Assembly: GCF_002575655.3 (NCBI RefSeq)
Contig: NC_053039.3
Span: 47,493,290-47,557,289, forward strand
Source: Aegilops tauschii subsp. strangulata
Taxonomy: Eukaryota > Streptophyta > Magnoliopsida > Poales > Poaceae
Direction: 5' to 3'
DNA: 64,000 nucleotides
The notes under the pieces: model-generated
Database searches by the model: none
What the model was told of the DNA's origin: nothing
What the model saw: the letters and a program-made list of their open reading frames with translations, nothing else
Shown: piece by piece, positions 55,581 through 64,000 of the stretch
Layout of the letters: every line of letters starts with the position of its first letter
How positions within the stretch are numbered: the stretch's first letter is position 1
Position numbers and translations under genes: made by a program

Positions 55581-57160
55581 TGATGCCTACTACGCAACTT
55601 TATTCTTGTTGACTCGTGTTGGGCCTCCAAGCGCAGAGTTTTGTAGGACAGGAGCTATTTTCCCTCAAATGGATGACGTAAGGTTTATCAATCCGTGGGA
55701 GGTGTAGGATGAAGATGGTCTCTCGCAAACAACCCTGCAACCAAATACAAGAAATCTCTTATGTCCCCAACACACCCAATACAATGGCAAATAGTATAGG
55801 TGCACTAGTTCGGCGAAGAGATGGTGATAAAAGTGTAATATTGATGGTAGAAAAATATTTATATAATCTGAATAAATAAAAACAGCAAGGTAGCAAATAG
55901 TAAACGGACACAAAAACGGTATGGCAATGCTTAAAAACAAGGCCTAGGGTCCGTACTTTCACTAGTTCAATCTCTCAACAGTGCTAATATAGTTGGATCA
56001 TATAACCGTCCCTCAACGTGCAACGAAGAATCACTCCAAAGTTCCAATCTAGCGGAGAACATAAGACATAATTGTTTGTAGGGTACGAAACCACCTCAAA
56101 GCTATTCTTTCCGATCAATCTATAGTAGAGTTCGTACTAAAATAACACGAAGCTATTCTTTCCGATCAATCTAACCAAGAGTTCATACTAAAATAACACC
56201 AAAGCAAATTCAGATTCATAATATTCTATCCAACACAAAGAACTTCAAAGAGTGCCCCAATATTCCAAAGAAACAAAGACAAGAACATGCATCACCCCCT
56301 ATGCATAGATTACCCCAATGTCACCTCGGGAATCCGCGAGTTGAGTGCCAAAAGATATATCAAGTGAATCAATACAATACCCCATTGTCACCACGAGTAT
56401 TCAATTGCAAGACATACATAAAGTTTTCTCAATTCCATAAAAGTATGCAATCTAATAAAAACGAAATCTCAAAGGGAAAAAATCAATTCATCATAACAAG
56501 ATAGAGAGGGGGAAAACACCATATGATCCGACTATATTAACAAAGCCCGTGATACATCAAGATTGTGACATCTCAAGAACATGAGAGAGAGAGAGATTAA
56601 ACACATAGCTACTAGTACAAACCCTCAGCCCCGAGGGTGGACTACTCCCTCCTCATCGTGGTGGCCGCCGGGACGATGAAGACAACCACCGGAGATGATT
56701 CCTTCCTCCGGCAGGGTGTCGGAACGGGGTCTATATTGGTTTTTGGTGGCTATAGAGGCCTGCAGCGGAGGAACTTCTGATCCACGTTTATGTCTGATGG
56801 TTTCTCTATTTATAGGATTTTTTGGCATTGGTTTCACGCAAAGGTGGGCCTCGAGGTGAGCACAACCCACCGGGGCGAGCCAGGCCCACCAGGTGCGCCC
56901 TGGTGGGTTGTGCCCTCCTCGTGGCTCTTTTGGACCTTCCACGAAGCTTCGGGGGTCTCTTTTGTTCCAAAAAAATCATCAAAAAGTTTTAGCTCATTTG
57001 GAGAACTTTCATTTCTGCACAAAAAACAACACCAAGGTAGTTCTGCTGAAAACAACATCAGTCCAGGTTAGTTCCATTCAAATCATATGAAAACCATATA
57101 GAATTGTTGTAAACATGGCATGAATAATTCATAAATTATAGATACGTTGGAGACGTATCA
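55581..57160 (-). repeat. 5' LTR of element B
   Basis: TGATGCCTACTACGCAACTT to GATACGTTGGAGACGTATCA on the + strand, 1580 bp, uninterrupted. It serves as the reference that reveals the insertions in the 3' LTR (33596-45140). Confidence 0.92.
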
Positions 57161-57165
57161 TCGGG

Positions 57166-57258
57166 TTAGTTCCATTCAAATCATATGAAAACCATATAGA
57201 ATTGTTGTAAACATGGCATGAATAATTCATAAATTATAGATACGTTGGAGACGTATCA
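57166..57258 (-). repeat. 3' LTR of element A, remaining end
   Basis: TTAGTTCCATTCAAATCATA to ...ACGTATCA. It repeats the last 93 bp of the neighbouring LTR of B and completes the LTR broken at 33595. Confidence 0.85.
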
Positions 57259-57274
57259 GCATCCCCAAGCTTAA
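57259..57274 (-). promoter_or_regulatory. Polypurine tract of element A
   Basis: Minus strand TTAAGCTTGGGGATGC directly precedes the LTR start TGATACGTCTCC at 57258. Confidence 0.8.
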
Positions 57275-60100
57275 TTCATACTCGTCCTCGTGTAGGTAAA
57301 TGATAAAAGAAATAATTTATGGAGTGTGAATGCTAGCATAGTGCACAAGTTTGATCAATGATAATTTCAATCACTTTTCCTATCATTATAACAACAACTC
57401 TTTCCCATAAAACTCATCATGATAAAGTAGCAATTGAAAACGAAATTTTTGATGTGGAAAGCTACCTATCATATTCATCATATACTCTTTCTTTTGTAGC
57501 ATGGACATTTTGACTTGAATGATTCAAAGAAATAGTCTATAATTTGACATGAAGACATCAATACTCAAGCATACTAACAAGCAACCATATATTTGAAAAT
57601 ATCAATGCTAAAGAAAGTTAACCCTAGCCTATTATGATCAATCAATTATCCATTCATGAAACATACTCAAATATTAGCTACATCCAATGCACATGTATGA
57701 CAATAGTGTTCCCTTGTTGATGCTATGTAAGAGAAGATGGAGACTCAAAATAAAAAAAATTGCATAAAAGTAAATAGGTAGGCCCTTCGTAGAGAGAAGC
57801 ATCAATTTGTAGAGGTGCCAAAGCGCAAAGCTTAAATTGAGAGATAAAATTGTTTTGAGAGGCATGCTTTTCCTGTCAACAAAAACGACCGAGAATTCTC
57901 AATATCTTCCATGCTAGGTAAATCATAGGAGGTTCCCAAACATAAAATAAAATTTATTCCTTTTTCCACCATTCTTTCACAATCCATGGCTACCCGTATC
58001 CACGGGTGCCTTCCATACCAACACTTCCCAAGGAATTTATTATTTGACAACATAAACTAATTTTTATCATTTCGGCACTGGGCATCCCTATTACCGGCCA
58101 CACTATCGTGCAATGACAAGTGAATAAACACTCATCTTGAGAATAACATGCCTAGCATGGAAAATATCGGCCACCACCTGCCGCTTCATGAGCGGTACGA
58201 ACACACAAAAAGCAAATTCATTTTGAAAATTAGAGTTGCACATACAAATTTACTTGGAACGACATGGAAATACCACTTATAGGTAGATATGGTGGACTCA
58301 TTTGGCACAACTTGGTTTAGGATTTTGGATGCACAAGCAGTATTCCCGCTTAGTACAAGGAAAGGCTAGCAAATAGATTGAGAAGTAACCAACCTTGAAA
58401 CAAAAACGACCATAAACGAGCATTAAACTTAACTAACACCGAATAATGCATCACAAGTAGGATGTAACTTCGTTGCATAACTATTGAGTTTACATTCTTG
58501 CATAGGAAATCACAAACCTTAACAGCAATATTCCTACTAAAGCACAATTGCTCACCAACATGACTCACTTATTATTATCTCCATATCGCAAAACTATTGC
58601 AAGGTATCAAACTTATCATATCCAATGATCTATATGAAAGTTTTTATTATATCCTTCTTGTATATTCATCATATTAGGACCAATTTTATAGCTTGTGAAA
58701 ATTTTCATCACTATATAAAATCACAAAATAATATAAGTGAAGCATGAGAGTGTTCGACAAACTACTCCAAAAAGATATAAGTGAAGATCAAGTGAGTATT
58801 TAAGTAAATAGGTAGCTATGTGAGGACTCTCTCCCATTTAAAAATTTCAGATCTAAGTATGTTTATTAAAAAAGGAAACAAAATAAAATAAAATGACATT
58901 CCAAGAATAGCACATCTCATGTGAAGAAGTAAAAACTTAGGCTCAACCGATAGTAACCGATAATTGTTGATGAAAAAAGGTGGGATGCCTACCGGGGCAT
59001 CCCAAAGCTTAGATGCTTGAGACTTCTTGAAATATTAACTTGGGATGCCTTGGACATCCCCAAGCTTGAGATTTTTTGTCTTCTTCATTCCTCTCATATC
59101 ATGGTTTCCCTAATATCTAAAAACTTCTTCCACACAAAACTCAACAAGAACTCGTAAGATACGTTAGTATAAATCAATGCAAAAACTTATCATTCTCTAT
59201 TGTAACAAATCACTAAAATTATAATATAACATTGCTTACTAAATGCCTCTGCATATTTAATAGTCCTATCCTCAAATAGAATTATTGAACAAGCAAACAT
59301 GTGCAAACAATGCAAACATAACATCAATATGTCTAAACGGGATAGTCTGTAAAGAATGCAAGAAGATTCATACTTTTCTAACTCCAAAAATTCTAAAAAA
59401 AATTACCACACTGTAGAAAATTTATCATATCTTATTGCGCAAAAAATTTCAACATTTTATCACATTCTGACTTTTCTCAAGAATTCACGCACTAGCGAGC
59501 AACTTTCTATTTTAAAACAGCCACATATAAACTTGCAAAATAAGCATGGTAAAGTCTATACTTGAAATTTTTATTGAAACAAAAGATGCAAAATATTATC
59601 TAAATACCAGCAAGAAAATCCTAATAAAATAAAATGATGCTCCAAGCAAAACACATATCATGTGACGAATGAAAATATAGCTCCAAATGAGGTTACTGGT
59701 AATGTTGGAGACGAAAGAGGGGATGCCTTCCGTGACATCCTCAAGCTTAGTTGCTTGGATATTCCTTGAATATTACCTTGGGATGCCTTGGGAATCCCCA
59801 AGCTTAGGGTCTTGTCACTCCTTATTCTCCTCATGTCGATATCTCACCCAAAACTTGAAAACTTCAATCACACAAAACTTAACGGAACTTCGTGAGATGG
59901 GTTAGTATGATAAAGAGCAAACCATTCACTTTGGTACTGCCAAAGACAAGATTCATAATTGTTCCCACACAATGCCTACTGTACCTTATCATTTCCACAA
60001 TTTATATTGAGCAATATAAGCCACAGAAACTAGAAAACAAGCAAACTATGCATTGAAAACAGAATGTGTTAAAAACAGAACAACCTGTAATTTATAAACA
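57275..60100 (-). other. Internal region of element A, non-coding
   Basis: Follows element B's internal region in order, with the two hairpin/polypurine modules at about 58975-59075 and 59715-59815. No ORF with a domain. Homology to B ends near 60095, before the position equivalent to B's 240-residue ORF. Confidence 0.75.
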
Positions 60101-60208
60101 TTACAACCGCACACTTTTCTAGCCCTCTCAGGTCATAAGTGTTTCCAGCCGTTGGATGTGCTCTTCTAGGCATTTCTGGCCATCTGATAAAATTCAGAGC
60201 GCAATATT
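60101..60208. other. Unassigned junction DNA
   Basis: About 108 bp between the last match to element B and the gypsy LTR start. Contains AGCCGTTGGATGTGC. It may be diverged A sequence or another small insertion. Confidence 0.3.
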
Positions 60209-60750
60209 TGTCGGCATTCTGGGAACGGGGGTCCCCAGACTTGCCTGCCTGCGGCCCACGGCGTGGTTGTGCTAGCAGGCCTATACGGCCCACCTTCATC
60301 AACAAGGCGTTCAAGACCCTCGCGAGGGGCCAAGCCTCGCGAGGCGGACGACACAAGACCTCCTCAGGAGCGGCCTCACCAGGTTGGCTCGCGAGGAGTG
60401 GCGAGATCAAGGCAGGGCAAACCTCGCGAGGTTCTCGTGACGTGAGCCGTGACGATTGAGACCAGGCGGGCGCCAGCGCGCAGTGTCCTTGTTTCCTCTT
60501 TGGTGCTAAGGAAGCAAGCGCAGTCGCGGAGTACCGAGGCGTCAAGCAAAGGTTTCCATATTAGTGCAACGAGACCAAGACCAGCAGGACGGCAAGACGG
60601 AGGTCACCATGGAGCCCAAGGCGGCGTCACCACCAGAGCCTTTTGCAGGCGAAGACCGCTTTTGTCAGGATAAGCTGTACTAGCTGTCCCCTTTCAAATT
60701 GGCCGTTGTTGGCTCCCTTCCCGCTCAATATTTGGGAAGAGGACCAGGGC

Positions 60751-60759
60751 CTATATAAG
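60751..60759 (+). promoter_or_regulatory. TATA box in the gypsy LTR
   Basis: GGGCCTATATAAGTAGC is a standard LTR core promoter. Confidence 0.7.
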
Positions 60760-60885
60760 TAGCACTAGCCACCACAGTAGGGGCCAACTAAGCCTCAGCA
60801 CTAAGCCTCAGGCAACGAAGCCTCAGGCATCTGATCTTTAGCCAACCCTTAGCGACACACCGAGCACAAGAACACCTCGACCTCA

Positions 60886-61065
60886 CACTACTAGAAAAAG
60901 GGCTATAGATGGGATTGACACTAATGGCGCACCAGACAAGCGGTGTGCCATTAGTATATACTAATGGCGCACCACCTTCTGATACGCCATTAGAGTTGAA
61001 ACTACTAATGGCGCACCAGGCGCATGGTGCGCCATTAGTATATACTAATGGCGCACCACCTTCTG
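60886..61065. mobile_element. One-ended CACTA fragment in the gypsy LTR
   Basis: Starts CACTACTAGAAAAAGGGCTA and continues with ACTAATGGCGCACC and GGTGCGCCATTAGT repeats in both orientations, which are CACTA subterminal repeats. It ends near TTCTGATTAG without the second terminus, so it is a remnant of an insertion or an aborted one. Confidence 0.75.
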
Positions 61066-61322
61066 ATTAGGAAGCTCTTCTTCCCCTTGTACTGTTTATC
61101 ATCAGCCCAAGAGGCAATCCACCACCACCACACTGGAGTAGGGTATTACACCACAACGGTGGCCCGAACCAGTATAAATCTTGTGTCTTTTGTGTTGTGA
61201 GTTCGTCGAGTTCGTCCGCGAGATCTTAGCAAACCTAGGGCGTGGATCGGTAGGAGGGAAAGAACTTCGCGCGCACCCCAGAGTTCGAACCTTAAGGGTT
61301 TGCCGGAACCCGTGATCCGACA

Positions 61323-61345
61323 TTTGGCACGCCAGGTAGGGGTGC
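61323..61345 (+). promoter_or_regulatory. Primer-binding region of the gypsy element
   Basis: TGGCACGCCAGGTAGGGG follows the LTR after two bases, the usual position of the tRNA primer site. Confidence 0.65.
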
Positions 61346-61394
61346 GCCGAAGCTTCCTTTCCGTCGCACCGCGCTCAGTCGCTTCGTCGTCTCC

Positions 61395-63885
61395 ATGGCG
61401 GACGCTCGCCATGCTCGTGCTGAGCGCCGGGCTGCCCTTGCCACCCGCATCGCTCAGACGGCTCCCGTCGGCGGGCCACCTCGTCGTTCCCCGTCGCCTC
61501 CCGCCAACGCCGCTACCGGCCCGGCGGGGAACGAGCAGCAAGCATCCTCGCTGCACCCCTCGTTGTGGCGGGACGGCCGCACCGCCACACCATCGCCGAC
61601 TCCCGCTGGTTCATCGTCCCACGCTCGCCGCACTCCCATGGACGCACGGGCCGCGCTCCGCATGGCGCACGAGCTCCTGCGCTACCGCCCGGTCGACGAC
61701 CTCTACGAAGACTGGCTCGACCGCATCGCCGAGCTTGTCCGCGCCGCAGGGGGCTCCCCTGCGCCGTCCCTCTCTCCGCCTCTCCCTCCGCCACTACAGG
61801 CGACGTAGCTCACGGAGCACCTCCGCCACCTTTGCCCCAAGACGGCGCCCTGGCGCCAAGGCGCGCGCCTCGACGACGTGACCCACCGCGTCCGGCGCCC
61901 GCACGTGAAGAAAGAAGCTGTAAAGAAGTCCCTCGACCGCAAGGGAACGCTCGACCGCTCCTCCCACCGCCGCGCCAGGATCGTCTGCCGCGGCCGGGCC
62001 CCGCGCAGCTTGCCGAAGCGGCGCATGGGCATCAAGACCAAGCTCCGCCTCCAAGACGGGCCCCGGCGACCACGGCCGGCTGCTGCGCCTTCGCTCCCGA
62101 GCTGCGTAGCGTCGCCTGGCCGGGCAAATTCATGCCAGATCTGCCTCCTCGCTACGACGGCATCCCCGACCCCGCGGAGTTCCTGCAACTCTACGAGCTG
62201 ATCATCGAGGCGGCCAATGGCGACTTGAAAGTCATGCCGAACTGGTTCCCTATGGCGCTCAAAGACGGTGCCCGTTCGTGGCTCCTGAACCTGCCTCCAG
62301 GCTCGATTTCCTCCTGGGACGAGATGCGCGACCGCTTCGTCGCCAACTTCCAGGGCACTCGCGACCGCCACCGGCCGCAGGAGACCTGCGTCGCGTCAAG
62401 CAACAACCATGAGAGACCCTCTAGAAGTACATCCAGCGCTTCAACAACGTTCGTCTCAAGATCCCCAAGGTGACGGATGAGGCCATCATCTCCGCATTCT
62501 CTGATGGCGTCCGTGACGTCAAGATGAAGGAGGAGCTCGCTATCCACGAGGAGTTGTGCACATCTGAGGAGTTGTTCAACCTGGCGACCAAGTGCGCAAG
62601 AGCTGAGGAAGGGAGCCTCTCCCTCCTTGAGCTCCCGGCTGCGGACACGGAGGAGAAGAAAGCCAAGGCCAAGGACGTGAAGCGCAAGGGAGCAGCCGTG
62701 CTCGCGGCGGAGCCGGACACCAAACGCGGCAGAGATCAACCCAAGTCATCCAAGAGCAGCCGACCTTTCTGCGCTTTCCACAACCTGCACACCCACAACA
62801 CCAGCGACTGTCAAGAGCTCAGAGCCATCCGAGAAGGATGCTTCGGTCGATGCCCCGAGCCCAACGACCGGGGCTATAGCCGCGGAGGAGGACGTGGTGG
62901 CAGACGCTGGGACGACCGTGGCCCGCGCCAGGAGTGGCGCGACCGGCCTCGTGAGGACCGCTGGTAGGATCAACCTCACGAGGGCGCCTGGAGCGACCAG
63001 CCTCGTGAGGATCGTCCTCAGGGCAACGCCGGTCTTCCCCCACTACCGCCACCACCAAGAAGGAATGACGACCACCATCAAGACGAGGGGGCTGGGGGAT
63101 TCCAGGAGCCACGTGCTATCGCCTGCATCTTAGGCGGAGCTCAGGCCCCAGCCTCGCAGCGTATCTTCAAACAGTTCGCTCATGAAGTGAATGCAGTCCT
63201 CCCCAAGCTTGAGGCCACACACCCGCCCAGGTGGTCCCAGTGCGCCATCACCTTCAGTTTGATGGATCAGCTCAAGTGCGCAGCCACCGCTGGCGCCCTC
63301 CTGATGCTTTGCTCCCCAGTCATCAGCAACGCGCAAGTCACCAAAACCCTCATCGACGGCGGCGCAGGGCTCAACGTCCTGTCCGTCGACACGTTCGACA
63401 ACCTCCAAGTGCCGTATGATCAGCTTCGGCCTACCAAGCCTTTCTCAGGAGTGACCGACGGCTCCACCACTCCGATAGGGCGGGTCCGCCTCCCTGTCAC
63501 CTTCGGAGAACACAAGAACTACCGCACCAAACTCATCGACTTCGACGTCGCGCACATCCGCCAGCCGTACAATGCCATCCTCGGGTATCCAGCCCTGGCC
63601 AAGTTCACGGTGGTGACCCATCACGGCTACAATGTCCTCAAGATGCTGGGAAGCGGCGGAATCATCACGGTCCCATGTGAAGAAAGACATGCGGTGTGCT
63701 CCCTTGAGCGTGCCTTTGAAGCTGCAGCAATTGACAACCCCGACAACAAGAGCGAGTGCCATCCTGAGGCCACCCCCAAGAAGAAGAAGCAGCTGCGCCG
63801 TGCAGGACCTCAAGAGGGTGGCGTCGTGGCTGGAACTACGTCAGGATCAGCGTCCCCGCCAGGGGCGCCTCCCTCCGTCGCATAG
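61395..63885 (+). pseudogene. Gag-protease region of the gypsy element, spread over three frames
   Basis: The N-terminus is in one frame from ATG 61395 (MADARHARAERRAALATRIA) to about 61795, including RMAHELLRYRPVDDLYEDWL. The Gag core is in a second frame (FMPDLPPRYDGIPDPAEFLQ, NWFPMALKDGARSWLLNLPP, about 62130-62380). The rest is in a third frame: KYIQRFNNVRLKIP, DEAIISAFSDGVRD, the knuckle-like CAFHNLHTHNTSDC, then an aspartic protease with LIDGGAGLNVLS (about 63350) and AILGYPALAKF (about 63570). Damage: frameshifts near 61795 and 62385, stops TGA and TAG near 62408-62426, TAG at 62965, and the stop at 63883. The protease DGG replaces the more usual DSG/DTG. GC-rich, unlike the AT-rich DNA of element A. 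Confidence 0.85.
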
Positions 63886-64000
63886 GAAGGCGCGCCTGAT
63901 GCCCTTCTCGGGCAGGGCTCGGGGGCTCTCTTCTGGAGGGCCTCAGACCTTGCCAACATCACGAGGGAGGCGCTCGGGCACCACTTGGAGGCGTGCTTCG
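63886..64000 (+). pseudogene. Continuation of the gypsy polyprotein to the window end
   Basis: After the stop at 63883-63885 the reading continues with LFWRASDLANITREALGHHL, which resembles the linker before reverse transcriptase (F-x-W-x-P-S-D-M). The coding region is cut by the window end. Confidence 0.6.

Larger units (their letters stand above)
33596..57160 (-). mobile_element. LTR retrotransposon B (minus), complete but carrying three insertions
   Basis: 3' LTR 33596-45140 (split by a CACTA element and a LINE), polypurine tract 45141-45156, internal region 45157-55580 (split by another LTR element), 5' LTR 55581-57160. Without insertions the LTRs are about 1.58 kb and the internal region about 4.1 kb. 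The only ORF is 54733-55455; no gag, protease, RT or integrase is seen. Beside the 5' LTR, CGGCAACGGTGCCAGAAAAG on the + strand is the family's primer-binding region. Same family as element A, into whose LTR it was inserted. Resembles the abundant Triticeae TGATACGTCTCC group; the exact family name was not established. Confidence 0.85.
32015..60208 (-). mobile_element. LTR retrotransposon A (minus), split by nested insertions, right end not reached
   Basis: Its 3' LTR is in two parts, 32015-33595 and 57166-57258, separated by element B. On the minus strand the LTR starts TGATACGTCTCCAACGTATC at 57258. Next to it is the polypurine tract, and the internal domain runs from 57259 to about 60100. 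The internal DNA matches element B's internal DNA almost throughout. No gag or pol is visible, so it is a non-autonomous element. The last 110 bp before the gypsy element at 60209 do not match B and are unassigned. The 5' LTR is not in the window. The left flank is the exonuclease gene. Confidence 0.8.
60209..61322 (+). repeat. 5' LTR of the gypsy element
   Basis: 1114 bp including a CACTA fragment of about 180 bp. Ends are TGTCGG and CCGACA. CTCGCGAGG palindromes are frequent at 60310-60440. The TATA box is CTATATAAG at 60751-60759. Confidence 0.85.
60209..64000 (+). mobile_element. Ty3/gypsy retrotransposon (plus), running past the window end
   Basis: 5' LTR 60209-61322 (TGTCGGCATT...GATCCGACA), primer-binding region 61323-61345 (TTTGGCACGCCAGGTAGGGG), then gag and protease coding DNA to the window end. 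RT and integrase would follow outside. The LTR carries a TATA box and a fragment of a CACTA element. The gag-protease region is broken in several places. Assigned to gypsy from the Gag core and from the order gag-protease. Confidence 0.88.

Noticed and set aside
57121..57258. A simple local tandem duplication of the LTR end
   Set aside because: The join to 33595 and the TCGGG/CCGGG flanks show that the second copy is the end of element A's LTR, separated by insertion of element B.
61513..62739. Minus-strand frames of 93-222 codons over the gypsy gag
   Set aside because: Shadows of GC-rich gag coding on the plus strand, where the Gag core and protease motifs lie.

Overview
The window reads as intergenic DNA of a large plant genome, most likely a Triticeae grass (wheat, barley, rye or goatgrass). 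The evidence is the density and style of its transposons: CACTA elements with GACGGCAAAG or AGCAGTAGCGC subterminal repeats, LTR retrotransposons with TGATACGTCTCC ends, an L1-type LINE, Stowaway and Tourist-like MITEs, and nested insertions. I see no rRNA, tRNA, CRISPR or bacterial-type operon. The family assignments come from motifs read by eye; no database was searched.

Layout. 1-9681: a CACTA element on the + strand whose 5' end lies outside the window. It carries a damaged TnpD-like transposase (1881-5544), an apparently intact eight-exon TnpA-like gene (5681-8122), a 30-bp minisatellite and a GACGGCAAAG-rich 3' end closing with TAGTG at 9681. 9682-13560: non-coding DNA with short tandem repeats, two MITEs and exon-like scraps. 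13607-17971: a foldback, a broken copia gag, a 179-codon minus-strand ORF next to an LTR-type U3 with a TATA box, and relics of LTR elements with a gypsy gag fragment. 18636-19351: a broken DEDD-type 3'-5' exonuclease gene. 20414-21133 (minus): an intact ORF for a 239-residue coiled-coil protein with its own TATA box, the best candidate host gene. 22186-24484: a 2.3-kb unit with 271-bp inverted repeats, set in DNA that repeats GAAGCA. 26430-31745: low-coding DNA with MITEs and simple repeats.

From 31746 onward the structure is nested. A second exonuclease gene of the same family is cut at 32014 by LTR element A (minus). Element B, of the same family as A, sits inside A's 3' LTR (33596-57160, flanks CCGGG/TCGGG). 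B's 3' LTR is in turn split by a 5.9-kb CACTA element (33697-39555, TSD TAA) and an L1-type LINE (39819-43902). B's internal region is split by a coding-poor LTR element (45615-51912, TSD AGAGG). A's internal region resumes at 57259 and is followed by a Ty3/gypsy element (60209 to beyond the window) with a multiply broken gag-protease region.

Almost every recognisable gene belongs to a transposon, and most are inactivated by stops, frameshifts or insertions. The ORFs that look intact are the TnpA-like gene, the coiled-coil gene at 20414-21133, the ORF at 14522-15061, and the single ORF of LTR element B at 54733-55455. A and B carry LTRs but no gag or pol, so they would depend on proteins supplied by other elements.
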